From VGJW01 sp035285595 (lineage in GTDB: Bacteria > Cyanobacteriota > Sericytochromatia > S15B-MN24 > VGJW01): a stretch of 64,000 nt of DNA. Below the pieces are notes generated by a model. It was not told the origin of the DNA, made no database searches, and saw only the letters and a program-made list of their open reading frames with translations. Shown one piece after another: positions 42,329 to 50,138 of this stretch (positions are counted from its first letter, which is position 1; every line of letters begins with the position of its first letter). Location: positions 1-64,000 of the forward strand of contig JAYKGV010000061.1 of the NCBI GenBank assembly GCA_035285595.1, written 5' to 3'. A program made the translations under genes and the position numbers.

Positions 42329-43282
42329 TTGTCACGCTTGCCAACGCTTGTCTGGACCGAACCAGCCGAGGGCTTGAGGCTCACCTTGGTGTTGTCTCCG
42401 GCCGAACTGCAGGGCACGGCGGCCGACCTGGTTTTCGGCGTCCTGGGCGAACCGGAGGAGGCGACGCGGCGGTTCGGCCTCGATGCTGATCGTTCCGTGG
42501 TGCTCCGTACATTGCACGAACGCGTGTTCAGCCGCGAGGGGAGCGAGCTCGAGATTCGAGAGGGCATTGAGATCCTGGCGGGGGAAGAGCCCCTTGATCC
42601 CGATGCGCTGGTGAAGGGCCTGTTCGATGAGGCCCAGGGCCCAGTCGTTCTGACGTTGCGATCCGATGACGAGGCCTCGCGGCGGGCCCGCCACATGCAG
42701 GCCTATGGCTTGATGGGGCTGGTGTGGGCCTGTCGCGATGAGGGCCTCGCCCTTCCGGCCGATCGGACCGAAGCGATGCGGTCTTTGTTGCTGGAAGCCG
42801 AACGGCGCGACCTGCTCCGCTTGGAAGCCGCCAAACATCGATTTGTCCTGACTGAAACCGGCCGGCGCATGGCGGAAGGGCTTGCCCGTGAAGCCGCCGA
42901 TCTGGTGGAACGCTTTGACGTCTTCGGTGATGTCGAGGGTCTCGGCGGGGGAACTCTCCGCTTCCACACGGGTCACGGGGTAGATCTTCGGGTGCCCATG
43001 TGGGAACGGGCGGGCGTCGAGCCCTTCCGCGCGAGGTTCCTGCTGGGTTTGCATGATGGCGAGTTCGAGCAGGAGCCGGATTTCCCGCTGGTGCTCCTTC
43101 GGCCTTCCTGGTATGGCCGGATTTTCAATGTGGTGGAGGAAGCCCACCATCCCGACGACCTGCCCCACGGGGCGTTGGACAGGGTGGCTGCTGCGGCGGC
43201 TGACGAGGGTCTGGTGGAGGAGACGGTCGTGACCCACGGGGGAGGCATCTCACCCTGGTGGTGGGCCTTGCTGCTGCTATGA
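42329..43282 (+). CDS. Protein of unknown function (cytoplasmic)
   Basis: A 317-residue protein that I do not recognise. It starts with TTG at 42329, supported by GGGGGAG six bases upstream. There is no signal peptide. The first ~110 residues are mixed strands and helices. The middle (~115-200) is helical, with a possible winged-helix-like stretch (RRDLLRLEAAKHRFVLTETG). The C-terminal part is strand-rich and ends in a short hydrophobic tail (PWWWALLLL). Its stop may overlap an alternative start of the next gene (ATGA at 43279). Confidence 0.65.
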   Translation: MSRLPTLVWTEPAEGLRLTLVLSPAELQGTAADLVFGVLGEPEEATRRFGLDADRSVVLRTLHERVFSREGSELEIREGIEILAGEEPLDPDALVKGLFDEAQGPVVLTLRSDDEASRRARHMQAYGLMGLVWACRDEGLALPADRTEAMRSLLLEAERRDLLRLEAAKHRFVLTETGRRMAEGLAREAADLVERFDVFGDVEGLGGGTLRFHTGHGVDLRVPMWERAGVEPFRARFLLGLHDGEFEQEPDFPLVLLRPSWYGRIFNVVEEAHHPDDLPHGALDRVAAAAADEGLVEETVVTHGGGISPWWWALLLL

Positions 43283-43326
43283 GGCAACGCCGACACGGGT
43301 ACAGTCCTTCAGGAGGATGCCTGCCC

Positions 43327-43944
43327 GTGAACCGATGGTCGAACCGCCTGACGGGTCTCGTGCTCGTCTTGGCCATGTTTTTGGGCAACGTTGCCCCGGC
43401 TAGCGCCGAGGAGTCTCAGGGCGCGGTGTTCGTACCCTATGCCTTCGAGATGGTGGACTTCACCGAGGCCGATCCCAGTTCCGATGCCTCCTTTCTTCCC
43501 AGCAAGGGGACCCTGTCGTCAGCAAGAGATGCAACGACCAAGCATCTCGTATTGGTCACGGTCCGGATCACCAACCTGAACGATCTTGACGCGGGCGAGG
43601 GACGCAAGTTCGAAGCTGCAGAGTTCACGCTCGAAGGGGTCAATGGCGGAGTACATCGTCCACACCCCTACTCGCGTGCGACCACGAGGGTGCGGGCCAA
43701 GCCCGGAGAGACCGTGCAGATGACCATGGGGTTCTACATTCCAGCGGGTCGATATGTTCTGGTCTTCAGGGATCCTGACATCGATGGCAAGATTGTCGAG
43801 GCTGAAATCGGCCCTCCCTTGCAGGTGGACGACGATACCCAGACGGCCGTGCTCTGGGGCGTGGGTAACTTCCTGCTGGCAGGTGCCATGGTCGCCCTGC
43901 CCGTCGTGGCGGCCCTGCTGCGGACCAACTCGCTTTTCCGCTAG
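43327..43944 (+). CDS. Exported protein with C-terminal membrane helix, unknown function
   Basis: A 205-residue protein. The GTG at 43327 has AGGAGG ten bases upstream and gives a clean signal peptide (LTGLVLVLAMFLGNVAPASA). An alternative ATG at 43279 overlaps the previous stop. The mature part is a beta-rich domain, probably immunoglobulin-like (LVLVTVRITNLNDLDAGEG, then TVQMTMGFYIPAGRYVLVF). It is followed by a C-terminal membrane helix (LWGVGNFLLAGAMVALPVVAAL). It is likely a periplasm-facing, membrane-tethered protein. No known family was recognised. Confidence 0.68.
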   Translation: MNRWSNRLTGLVLVLAMFLGNVAPASAEESQGAVFVPYAFEMVDFTEADPSSDASFLPSKGTLSSARDATTKHLVLVTVRITNLNDLDAGEGRKFEAAEFTLEGVNGGVHRPHPYSRATTRVRAKPGETVQMTMGFYIPAGRYVLVFRDPDIDGKIVEAEIGPPLQVDDDTQTAVLWGVGNFLLAGAMVALPVVAALLRTNSLFR

Positions 43945-44011
43945 GACGCACCGTGACGCTTCGCAACGCGCCGGCGGCCTCCCGAACGGCTTCTTCCAGC
44001 CCGCAGAGATC

Positions 44012-44758
44012 CTAGCTCTCTGGAGTTGGGGTCGGCGTGGGCTCGGGTGCCTCTGATGCCGGAGTGAGGGCGGCTTCCTCGGCAGACCTCACGGGAAACG
44101 CCTTGGTGGGGCTACCTTGCATCACTTTGCCGGCTGCGGTTCGCAGACGCAGATTGAGCCGTGCGCTCGTCGGCGGTGCCTCGTTCACATCGTCTGCGAG
44201 CGAGAACCAGAAAACGCCGCCGATGCTGCAACTGGATTCGGGCGTACCTGAGCACGGCTTCAGGGTCAAGGCAAAGGACTTGGAGGCGACGGCCGTCCAA
44301 GGGGAGGTGGCGATGATATCATCGGTAGCGGAAGGCGTGGTTTCCGTACTCAATTCGAGAACGACCGTAGCGGGGCTCTGCCCCTTGTGTTCGTAGTCGA
44401 CCTCGTAACGCCACGCGTAGGTTCCGCCCGGCAGAAAGGGGCTCTGGGAGCGCGATGCGGGTTCTTCGCCCGCCACGGCTTCGACCAGGTCCGTCACAAG
44501 GTCAGGTGCTGCGGCTGGGACCAGGTCCGCCAGTCTGAACTCCGAAGGCTCACTGTCTGGGGCAGGGGACGCCACCGCGACTTCCTGGCCGTCCTTGAGG
44601 GCCTTGAGTCTGAAGGTCCCTGCCGACTCACCCGCCTCAAGCTTGAGCTGGGTCCAACGCACCGGCGCTTCTGCCGCAGCCGCCGGGAGCAAACGTAAAC
44701 CATCCCCCGAGGCACAGGCCGTCAGCAGCAACGAGAGACCCACACAGGCTCGACGCAT
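44012..44758 (-). CDS. Lipoprotein of unknown function
   Basis: A 248-residue lipoprotein with a short signal and the lipobox LLTAC. The mature protein is beta-rich. It contains a pair of cysteines (LKPCSGTPESSCSIGG) that could form a disulfide, and it ends in a Pro/Thr/Glu tail (APEPTPTPTPES). No motif was recognised. It converges on the preceding exported protein and is divergent from the SLH gene. Confidence 0.65.
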   Translation of the reverse strand: MRRACVGLSLLLTACASGDGLRLLPAAAAEAPVRWTQLKLEAGESAGTFRLKALKDGQEVAVASPAPDSEPSEFRLADLVPAAAPDLVTDLVEAVAGEEPASRSQSPFLPGGTYAWRYEVDYEHKGQSPATVVLELSTETTPSATDDIIATSPWTAVASKSFALTLKPCSGTPESSCSIGGVFWFSLADDVNEAPPTSARLNLRLRTAAGKVMQGSPTKAFPVRSAEEAALTPASEAPEPTPTPTPES

Positions 44759-44815
44759 CCGTCAAGGCTCCTCAAAGGAAGATCCGATGGCCCCGACCAA
44801 GCAGAGGCCTCGCCC

Positions 44816-44845
44816 TTGCGTACCCTTTCGCCCACAGGCGATAAC
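44816..44845 (+). promoter_or_regulatory. Promoter with overlapping palindrome before the SLH gene
   Basis: TTGCGT (44816-44821) and GATAAC (44840-44845) are separated by 18 bases. CACAGG (44833-44838) and CCTGTG (44845-44850) form a perfect inverted repeat around the -10, a probable operator. The leader would be about 37 bases. Confidence 0.45.
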
Positions 44846-44887
44846 CTGTGTTTGTCCCGGGTGACCGAGGGGTACGAGCAGCATGCC

Positions 44888-46513
44888 ATGAATCGCGCCA
44901 TACGTCGTCTACTCGCATCGGGCGTGCTGCTGGCTGCCGTGCCTGCTCTGTCGCCGGTCCTGCCCGCGTCGGCTGCACCTCGAGCCCAGCCCGGGTTCTC
45001 CGATGTTCCCCCGGATCATTGGGCTGCCGAAGCCGTGCGCGACGTGGCCGTGAGGTCGCGTCTTATGCCCGCAGAGGGGGGAAGGTTTCGCGGCGAACTG
45101 CCCTTGACCCGTCTCGACCTCGCTCGAACCGTCGGGGCGTTCATTCGCGAGATTGAGGCCAAGTCCGGCAGGAAGCTGTCGGACAGTGCCGTCGCGTTCG
45201 TCTTCAACTTCGGGGACATCGATGAGGCTTCCTTAAGGAAGCAGGTCGAAGCTTTGGCCAACCAGTACAACCTTTTCGACTACGTCCCCGAGGTCGAGGT
45301 GTCGCGGTTCCAGCCTCGTCGGCCCGTGGTCCGGACCGAGCTTGCCGCCGTATTGGCCAAGATGGTCGACCTCCTGCAAAAGCAGGCCTTGCTTCCGCGG
45401 TCAACCGTGGTCGAACCGACCAATCCCTTCTCGGACCTGTCTCCCTTGGACAAGGGATACGATGCCGTCCTCGCGACCGTGGTCAAGTACCAGATCCTGA
45501 CCGGCTATTCCGATGGCCTGTTCCGTGGGGATCGTGAGGTGACCCGCTATGAGTTTGCCAGTGCGGCGGCCAAGGCGTTCGATGCCTTGCGTGAGCAACT
45601 TTCGGGCAAGGTACGCTCGCGGCTGCCGGAACAATTGGTCAGAGATCCTGGACCACGTTGGCGGCGCGAAACACCGTGGGCCGTCTCTCTGGGGGCCTTG
45701 GTTCCCACCTATTTCCGTCTGGCCGGAAATGGCGTGTCAATGGGGGTGGGTGCCGTGGCGGATCCCACGGCGGGACCCCGTTTGGATACGGGTGGTCTGG
45801 GTGTGCTGCTCGAAGTGAGTCAGACGCGTTATGGCAAGGGAGCGACCTGGGGCTCGCGCGCACCAGCCGTGTCTTTCACCGACTGGTTCGTCAATGCTGC
45901 TCCGATGCTCGCGGACAACGGAGCCTTCGCACTCGGTGGCTTGCGGCTCGGCTCCACGGGATCAAATTTGGGGGGCAACGGGCAGTTGCAGTTCTATGGG
46001 GGCCCGCTCCTTATGGGCCGCTTGGGCTGGGGCGGAAAGGTGGTGGGAGGAGGGTCCGCCGACCGTTCCAATCTGTCCACGGGATCGGACTTTGGTGCGG
46101 GCGGTGGTCTGCTGGGGGGCATGATGATGCATTTCGGTCTAGGGCCAGGCACGGGGCTGATGTTGCGAACCGAGCTCGGGCCGGCTGCCTTGGCCGGCAG
46201 CCAGACGCTCGTGGCCAATCCGGCCTTCGATGCCGCCTTGCCGACGTCGTTGGGGGGTGAAGCTGGCCAGTCGGGGGCCATTGTCCAAGCCGGTGCTTTG
46301 TCGGCAGACGGGACCGTGGCGGATCAAGCCGCTTCAGGGTTGCGAACCGCCGTCGGGGTGTATGGGCGTGGCGAGCTCGGACTGAGGCTGGGACCGGTCG
46401 AGCTTACCCTCTTCTCCCTCGTGCTGCCTGCGGGGTTCGTCGCCCCTGGCCGTACGGCGTCGGGCGGATTGGCCGATGTATCGGTAGGTGGTCGGTTTGG
46501 TGCGGCTTTCTGA
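44888..46513 (+). CDS. SLH-domain outer-membrane porin-like protein
   Basis: A 541-residue exported protein. The signal peptide ends near ASAAPRA. A first SLH domain (FSDVPPDHWAAEAVRDVAVR at ~37-56, then a helix-rich stretch) is followed by a second (NPFSDLSPLDKGYDAV, then ILTGYSDGLFRGDREVTRYE). The C-terminal ~300 residues are Gly-rich, alternating polar and apolar strands ending in VGGRFGAAF, consistent with a transmembrane beta-barrel. SLH plus barrel proteins are typical of diderms such as cyanobacteria and Deinococcus, where the SLH unit holds the outer membrane to peptidoglycan. This gene is the best hint of the lineage. The Lon-N gene follows after 3 bases. Confidence 0.82.
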   Translation: MNRAIRRLLASGVLLAAVPALSPVLPASAAPRAQPGFSDVPPDHWAAEAVRDVAVRSRLMPAEGGRFRGELPLTRLDLARTVGAFIREIEAKSGRKLSDSAVAFVFNFGDIDEASLRKQVEALANQYNLFDYVPEVEVSRFQPRRPVVRTELAAVLAKMVDLLQKQALLPRSTVVEPTNPFSDLSPLDKGYDAVLATVVKYQILTGYSDGLFRGDREVTRYEFASAAAKAFDALREQLSGKVRSRLPEQLVRDPGPRWRRETPWAVSLGALVPTYFRLAGNGVSMGVGAVADPTAGPRLDTGGLGVLLEVSQTRYGKGATWGSRAPAVSFTDWFVNAAPMLADNGAFALGGLRLGSTGSNLGGNGQLQFYGGPLLMGRLGWGGKVVGGGSADRSNLSTGSDFGAGGGLLGGMMMHFGLGPGTGLMLRTELGPAALAGSQTLVANPAFDAALPTSLGGEAGQSGAIVQAGALSADGTVADQAASGLRTAVGVYGRGELGLRLGPVELTLFSLVLPAGFVAPGRTASGGLADVSVGGRFGAAF

Positions 46514-46516
46514 GCC

Positions 46517-47182
46517 ATGACCGTTCCCGTGCCTGTGGTGCTGCCTCTGTTTCCTCTCAATCTTGTGCTCTTTCCGGGTGTCCCATTGCCCCTGCATATT
46601 TTCGAACCGCGCTACCGAAGGATGGTTGAGAATTGTCTGGAAAAGGGCCAGGGTTTCGTGGTGGCGCTGACCCGTGAGGACCCGGATCGAGAGGACGGGG
46701 CTCACGATTGGGCGACGGTGGCCAGCATAGAGGATAGCGTCAGGCTAGATGACGGACGCTACAACATTCTTACGCTCGGGCAGTTTCGCGTTCGTGTGCT
46801 TCGTCAGGTCGAGGGTGCACCTTATCCACAGGCTCTGGTGGTGCCTGCCCCTGATCCCGAACCGCAGGTAGCTTCGGCGTGGTTGGAGTCACTTCACGCC
46901 ACCTACCGGGAGTATGCAGGACTCCTGGGGCGCTTCGCTGCCGTGCCGCTGCCGGAGGTTCTGCCGGAAGACCCGGCACAGGCGACGTGGGTGGCCGCTT
47001 GGGCGCTGCACGTCGATCACGCTGACAAGCAACGCATGCTCGAGTGCCCTGGCGTCCCTGAGCGCGCGGAGATGGTTCGGCGCAGGATGCTTGAGGAGCT
47101 TTCCCGCTTGCGGGACTTCGCCGCGGCGCTGGAAAACAACGGGTACTTCTTCCATCGGGGCATGCGCTTCTCGCGCAACTGA
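46517..47182 (+). CDS. Stand-alone Lon N-terminal (substrate-binding) domain protein
   Basis: A 221-residue protein with the Lon N-domain only. PLFPLNLVLFPGVPLPLHIFEPRYRRMV is the classic start of the domain, and YNILTLGQFRVRVLRQVEG is its second conserved segment. A helical C-terminal part follows. No AAA or protease domain is present, as in other bacterial LonN-only proteins, whose role is not established (possibly an adaptor or substrate-recognition factor). It starts 3 bases after the SLH gene, suggesting cotranscription. Confidence 0.87.
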   Translation: MTVPVPVVLPLFPLNLVLFPGVPLPLHIFEPRYRRMVENCLEKGQGFVVALTREDPDREDGAHDWATVASIEDSVRLDDGRYNILTLGQFRVRVLRQVEGAPYPQALVVPAPDPEPQVASAWLESLHATYREYAGLLGRFAAVPLPEVLPEDPAQATWVAAWALHVDHADKQRMLECPGVPERAEMVRRRMLEELSRLRDFAAALENNGYFFHRGMRFSRN

Positions 47183-47262
47183 CCTTGAGGTGGCCCGCGC
47201 CTTGTGGGGCCGTCTGCCGGGAGCTAGGATGGAGTCGTCGGAACGCTTCGAGGAGGTGTGCA

Positions 47263-47598
47263 ATGGCTGGTAGGAACGGCTCCGGGGATTTGCTGGCAGG
47301 CTTTCTGCTTGGTGCGGTGGGCGGATTTCTCGCCGGTGTCGTGATGGCGCCGCAGTCGGGCAACCGGACGCGCGAGCAGGTCGCCGAGCAGATGGGAGAC
47401 CTGCGGACCCGGACCCAGGAAGTACTTGACAAGGTTCGCGGCAATACCGAAGAAGTTCTGGATCAGGTCCGGGTCTCTCTGGATGCCAAGCTATCGACCA
47501 TTCAGGGAGCGCTCGAAGAGGCCTATGAGGCAGGCCGCAAGGCCGCGGCCTACAAGCGTGAGGAACTTATCGAGGCGGAACCGGGCGTGCAAGGGTAA
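47263..47598 (+). CDS. YtxH-domain small membrane protein
   Basis: A 111-residue YtxH-like protein. A glycine-rich membrane helix (LLAGFLLGAVGGFLAGVVMAP, residues ~8-28) is followed by the motif PQSGNRTREQV and a long charged coiled-coil helix. The family is linked to envelope or stress functions. GAGGAGG is 6 bases before the ATG at 47263, so the longer frame starting at 47185 is not needed. A double hairpin terminator follows. Confidence 0.82.
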   Translation: MAGRNGSGDLLAGFLLGAVGGFLAGVVMAPQSGNRTREQVAEQMGDLRTRTQEVLDKVRGNTEEVLDQVRVSLDAKLSTIQGALEEAYEAGRKAAAYKREELIEAEPGVQG

Positions 47599-47617
47599 CG
47601 GAAGTCCCTGAGACTTG

Positions 47618-47639
47618 GGGGGTGGGTTTTCCCGCCCCC
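47618..47639 (+). terminator. First hairpin after the YtxH gene
   Basis: GGGGGTGGG (47618-47626) pairs with CCCGCCCCC (47631-47639) with one G-U pair and a TTTT loop. It is probably part of the composite terminator with the next hairpin. Confidence 0.5.
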
Positions 47640-47644
47640 ACGCA

Positions 47645-47683
47645 AAAGAAGGGGCGTCCCGCTTGCGGGATGCCCCTCTTTCA
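47645..47683. terminator. Bidirectional terminator between YtxH and ATP-grasp genes
   Basis: GGGGCGTCCCGC (47651-47662) and GCGGGATGCCCC (47665-47676) form a 12-bp stem with one wobble and a tight loop. AAAAGAA precedes it and TCTTTC follows, so a U-rich tail exists on both strands for the two convergent genes. Confidence 0.85.
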
Positions 47684-47700
47684 CCCCTAAGCCGGGTGGA

Positions 47701-49155
47701 TCAGGCTTTCAAGGGCACATGGGCCATGAAGTCTTCGGCAAACCGTGCGGCATAGCGGTTGACCAACTCTTCGACCCGCCGGGGATCCTCGGAGCGGACA
47801 ATGACTCCCGCGTGGTGCTTCTTCTTCTGCACCCAGACCACTTCCGGGTCATTGTAGGGGCTCATGTCAGGGGTTTCCTGCCGGGCAAGACACACGACAG
47901 CCCCTGCGTAGCCATTGCTGACCTTAGGTAGGACATAAGTGGACTGAGTTTCGATCTTGGCCCACTCAAACCAAAGACATACATCGGTGGCATACCAGGC
48001 CACGTCGGGAATCTTGGCCGCACCCACACGTGCCCCGGCCTCAAGGAAGTAGAAATTGCCGTCCTCGCGGCCCTTGATGTACTCGATATGGGTCACCCCA
48101 CGCACCAGGCCCAGGCTGGCGACCACCTTCTTGTTGAGTTCGACGAGTGCTTCGTGGTCGGCCGATTCGCGGTCAATCGTCCGAGTCGTGAAGACACCAC
48201 CGGACTTGTTGAGGTCCAGCATCGGCGTTCCATACCTCGACACGGAGGCAAAAACCACCTCCCGCTCCGAGACCACCGAGTCTACGTGATAGACGTCGCC
48301 AGGAGTGTACTTCTCGAGGAGGTAGTGGGACTGCTTGTCGCCCAGGTCCATGATCTTTTTCCAGACGGCCTGATCGTCGCGCAGTACCTCGATACCCATC
48401 GATGCAGCTTCCTGCCTTGGCTTGATGACCCAAGGTGCCGGCACCCGCTGCATGTATTGGTACACCTCGTCGTGGTTGAGAACGTGTACGAAATCCGGCA
48501 CAGGAATGCCGTCTTCACGTGTCTTCATGCGCATGGCCAGCTTGTCCCGGAAGTAGCGCATCGTCGTCTCACCCATGCCGGGGACACGCATGTGCTCGCG
48601 CAGCATGCACGCGATCTCAACGTCGAAGTCACCCATAGGAACGATGCGGTCAATCTTCCGACGCTGCGAGATGTAGGCGATGACATTGCGAACCACCTTT
48701 TCGTCGAAGATGTCCGGAACCGCAATCACCTCTTCAAGAATGTCGCGAGGCCACTCGTCCTTCAGACGCTTTTCGCCCGTGAGGACGATGACCTTATGGC
48801 CGGCCTTGGCGGCCTCTTTCATGAAGGGGCGCCCCGAAACGACACACGCAATGCACAAGATGCGCTTGGGACCGTCGCCTTCGGCCAGGATGGCCTGCTG
48901 TTCGTCCGCTGCCGTGAGGTTCTTGGTCGAGCGAGCCTTGCGGGTCGTGACCCGGGCGTGAGTGTCTTGTACTGCTTCCGCAGGGCTTTCGGTCACGGTC
49001 GATGTCTTCCCCCGGGTCGCCTTCCGGGCAGGCTTGTGGTCTCCGGATCCAGGTGTGGCGTGCGCATCATCCGCCGCCGCAGGTACGGTGGCCATGAGCT
49101 CCGTTGCGGAGGCCTTGGCGGTTTTTTTGGCGGCAGGGGTTTTCTTCTTGTCCAA
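47701..49155 (-). CDS. ATP-grasp enzyme with Lys/Ala-rich N-terminal tail
   Basis: A 484-residue protein. Residues ~100-484 are an ATP-grasp enzyme: a pre-ATP-grasp Rossmann-like part (RILCIACVVSGRPFM, VIVLTGEKRL), the ATP-lid strand APWVIKPRQEAASMGIEV, EKYTPGDVYHVDSVV and the metal-binding FYFLEAGARVGAAKIPD. Such enzymes ligate a carboxylate to an amine using ATP. The first ~95 residues are low-complexity and basic (KKKTPAAKKTAKASA, then KPARKATRGK), like a histone H1 tail. I chose the TTG at 49155 because GGAGAG lies 8 bases upstream; the ATG at 49266 would overlap the FKBP gene. It follows the FKBP gene in the same direction. The substrate is unknown. Confidence 0.8.
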   Translation of the reverse strand: MDKKKTPAAKKTAKASATELMATVPAAADDAHATPGSGDHKPARKATRGKTSTVTESPAEAVQDTHARVTTRKARSTKNLTAADEQQAILAEGDGPKRILCIACVVSGRPFMKEAAKAGHKVIVLTGEKRLKDEWPRDILEEVIAVPDIFDEKVVRNVIAYISQRRKIDRIVPMGDFDVEIACMLREHMRVPGMGETTMRYFRDKLAMRMKTREDGIPVPDFVHVLNHDEVYQYMQRVPAPWVIKPRQEAASMGIEVLRDDQAVWKKIMDLGDKQSHYLLEKYTPGDVYHVDSVVSEREVVFASVSRYGTPMLDLNKSGGVFTTRTIDRESADHEALVELNKKVVASLGLVRGVTHIEYIKGREDGNFYFLEAGARVGAAKIPDVAWYATDVCLWFEWAKIETQSTYVLPKVSNGYAGAVVCLARQETPDMSPYNDPEVVWVQKKKHHAGVIVRSEDPRRVEELVNRYAARFAEDFMAHVPLKA

Positions 49156-49192
49156 GGAAGGTCTCTCCAATTCAGGAAGGGAAAATTCAGGG

Positions 49193-49645
49193 CTATCTGA
49201 CGTCGAGCAGCTCGACGTCGAACACGAGGGTGGCGCGGGGGGGGATCGGACCCGTGCCACTTTCACCGTAGGCCATGGTGTGGGGGATGGTCAGCTTGCG
49301 CTTGCCTCCGACTTTCATGCCCTTCACGCCTTCATCCCAGCCCTTGATCACTTCGCCCACGCCAAGGACGAACTCGAAAGGTTGCCGCCGATCGAGGGAC
49401 GAGTCGAACTTCGCACCGTTTGTAAGCCGACCCGTGTAGTGCACCGAGACCCGCATCCCGGGACGTGCTTCCCTGCCCTTGCCCACGACCAGGTCCTTGA
49501 TCTCGAGACCATCCGCGCGCTTGGCCGGGGCCTTGGTGGTCACGGCAGGCTTTCTGGCCGCGAGGGCCTGTTGTGCCGGTAGGAATCCAACTGCAAGGAA
49601 CGCCAAGGCGAGCAGTCGATGGCCGGGCCTGCGGATGGGAAGCAA
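49193..49645 (-). CDS. Exported FKBP-type peptidyl-prolyl isomerase
   Basis: A 150-residue FKBP. A TTG start at 49645 (GAGG about 9 bases upstream) gives a signal peptide (LLALAFLAVGFLPAQQALAARK). The FKBP domain is complete: SVHYTGRLTNGAKFDSS, FEFVLGVGEVIKGWDEGV, KLTIPHTMAYGE and PPRATLVFDVELLDV. It should catalyse prolyl isomerisation during folding in the periplasm. Longer frames reaching 50173 have no conserved sequence and no secretion signal. It is upstream of the ATP-grasp gene. Confidence 0.92.
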   Translation of the reverse strand: MLPIRRPGHRLLALAFLAVGFLPAQQALAARKPAVTTKAPAKRADGLEIKDLVVGKGREARPGMRVSVHYTGRLTNGAKFDSSLDRRQPFEFVLGVGEVIKGWDEGVKGMKVGGKRKLTIPHTMAYGESGTGPIPPRATLVFDVELLDVR

Positions 49646-50138
49646 GATGGTGGACCTCGCGTGGGGCCAGAGCCCCTGACAGGGGGGAACGCCCCAGTAT
49701 ACACCCCAGCATGGCGCGGCTCCGGATGACCGGAGCCGCACCTGGAACCTTGCTCGCTCGAGCCGGGCACATCCGGTCCCGAAGGCAAGTCGACATGGCA
49801 CGTCGCCGCCGAGCCCAAGAGTGTCAGAGGGGAGACGTGCACGAACGGGATTTCTGGCCGTCGTGCCGTTCGGAGGCCGCCGATGGGGTGGGCGCGCCAA
49901 GGACAATCGGGGAGTCGAGAAAGGAGCCTGCGGTCCATGAGTCGTTCGGGATGCAGGCTGGCGCAGGTTCCTCGCGTCGTGACAGGACGAATGCCCCGTG
50001 GGTGCGTTCCCGCCGGCCATGATTTCCTCTGAATGTCGCCTGGAGTCTCCGCAAGGCGAAGGCTTCTGGCACCATGGAACCAGGGGCCGCCTCTTTCTGA
50101 CCCATTTCCCTGGTCCCGCTTGCCGACGAGGTCTCTCG
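49646..50138. other. 493-bp gap without a supported gene, contains hairpins
   Basis: This is the longest non-coding stretch in the window, lying between divergent FKBP and hisC genes. GCGGCTCCGG (49716-49725) and CCGGAGCCGC (49730-49739) make a perfect 10-bp hairpin with an ATGA loop and no U-tract. TATACT on the minus strand (49701-49696) is a possible -10 for the FKBP gene. TCGCCT (50036-50041) and AGGCGA (50054-50059) enclose a smaller inverted repeat upstream of hisC. Open frames here look like composition artefacts with no signal, motif or ribosome site. No known riboswitch is recognisable. Confidence 0.5.

Noticed and set aside
47618..47683. Riboswitch-like double hairpin
   Set aside because: It lies between convergent gene ends with U-rich tails on both strands, so termination explains it.
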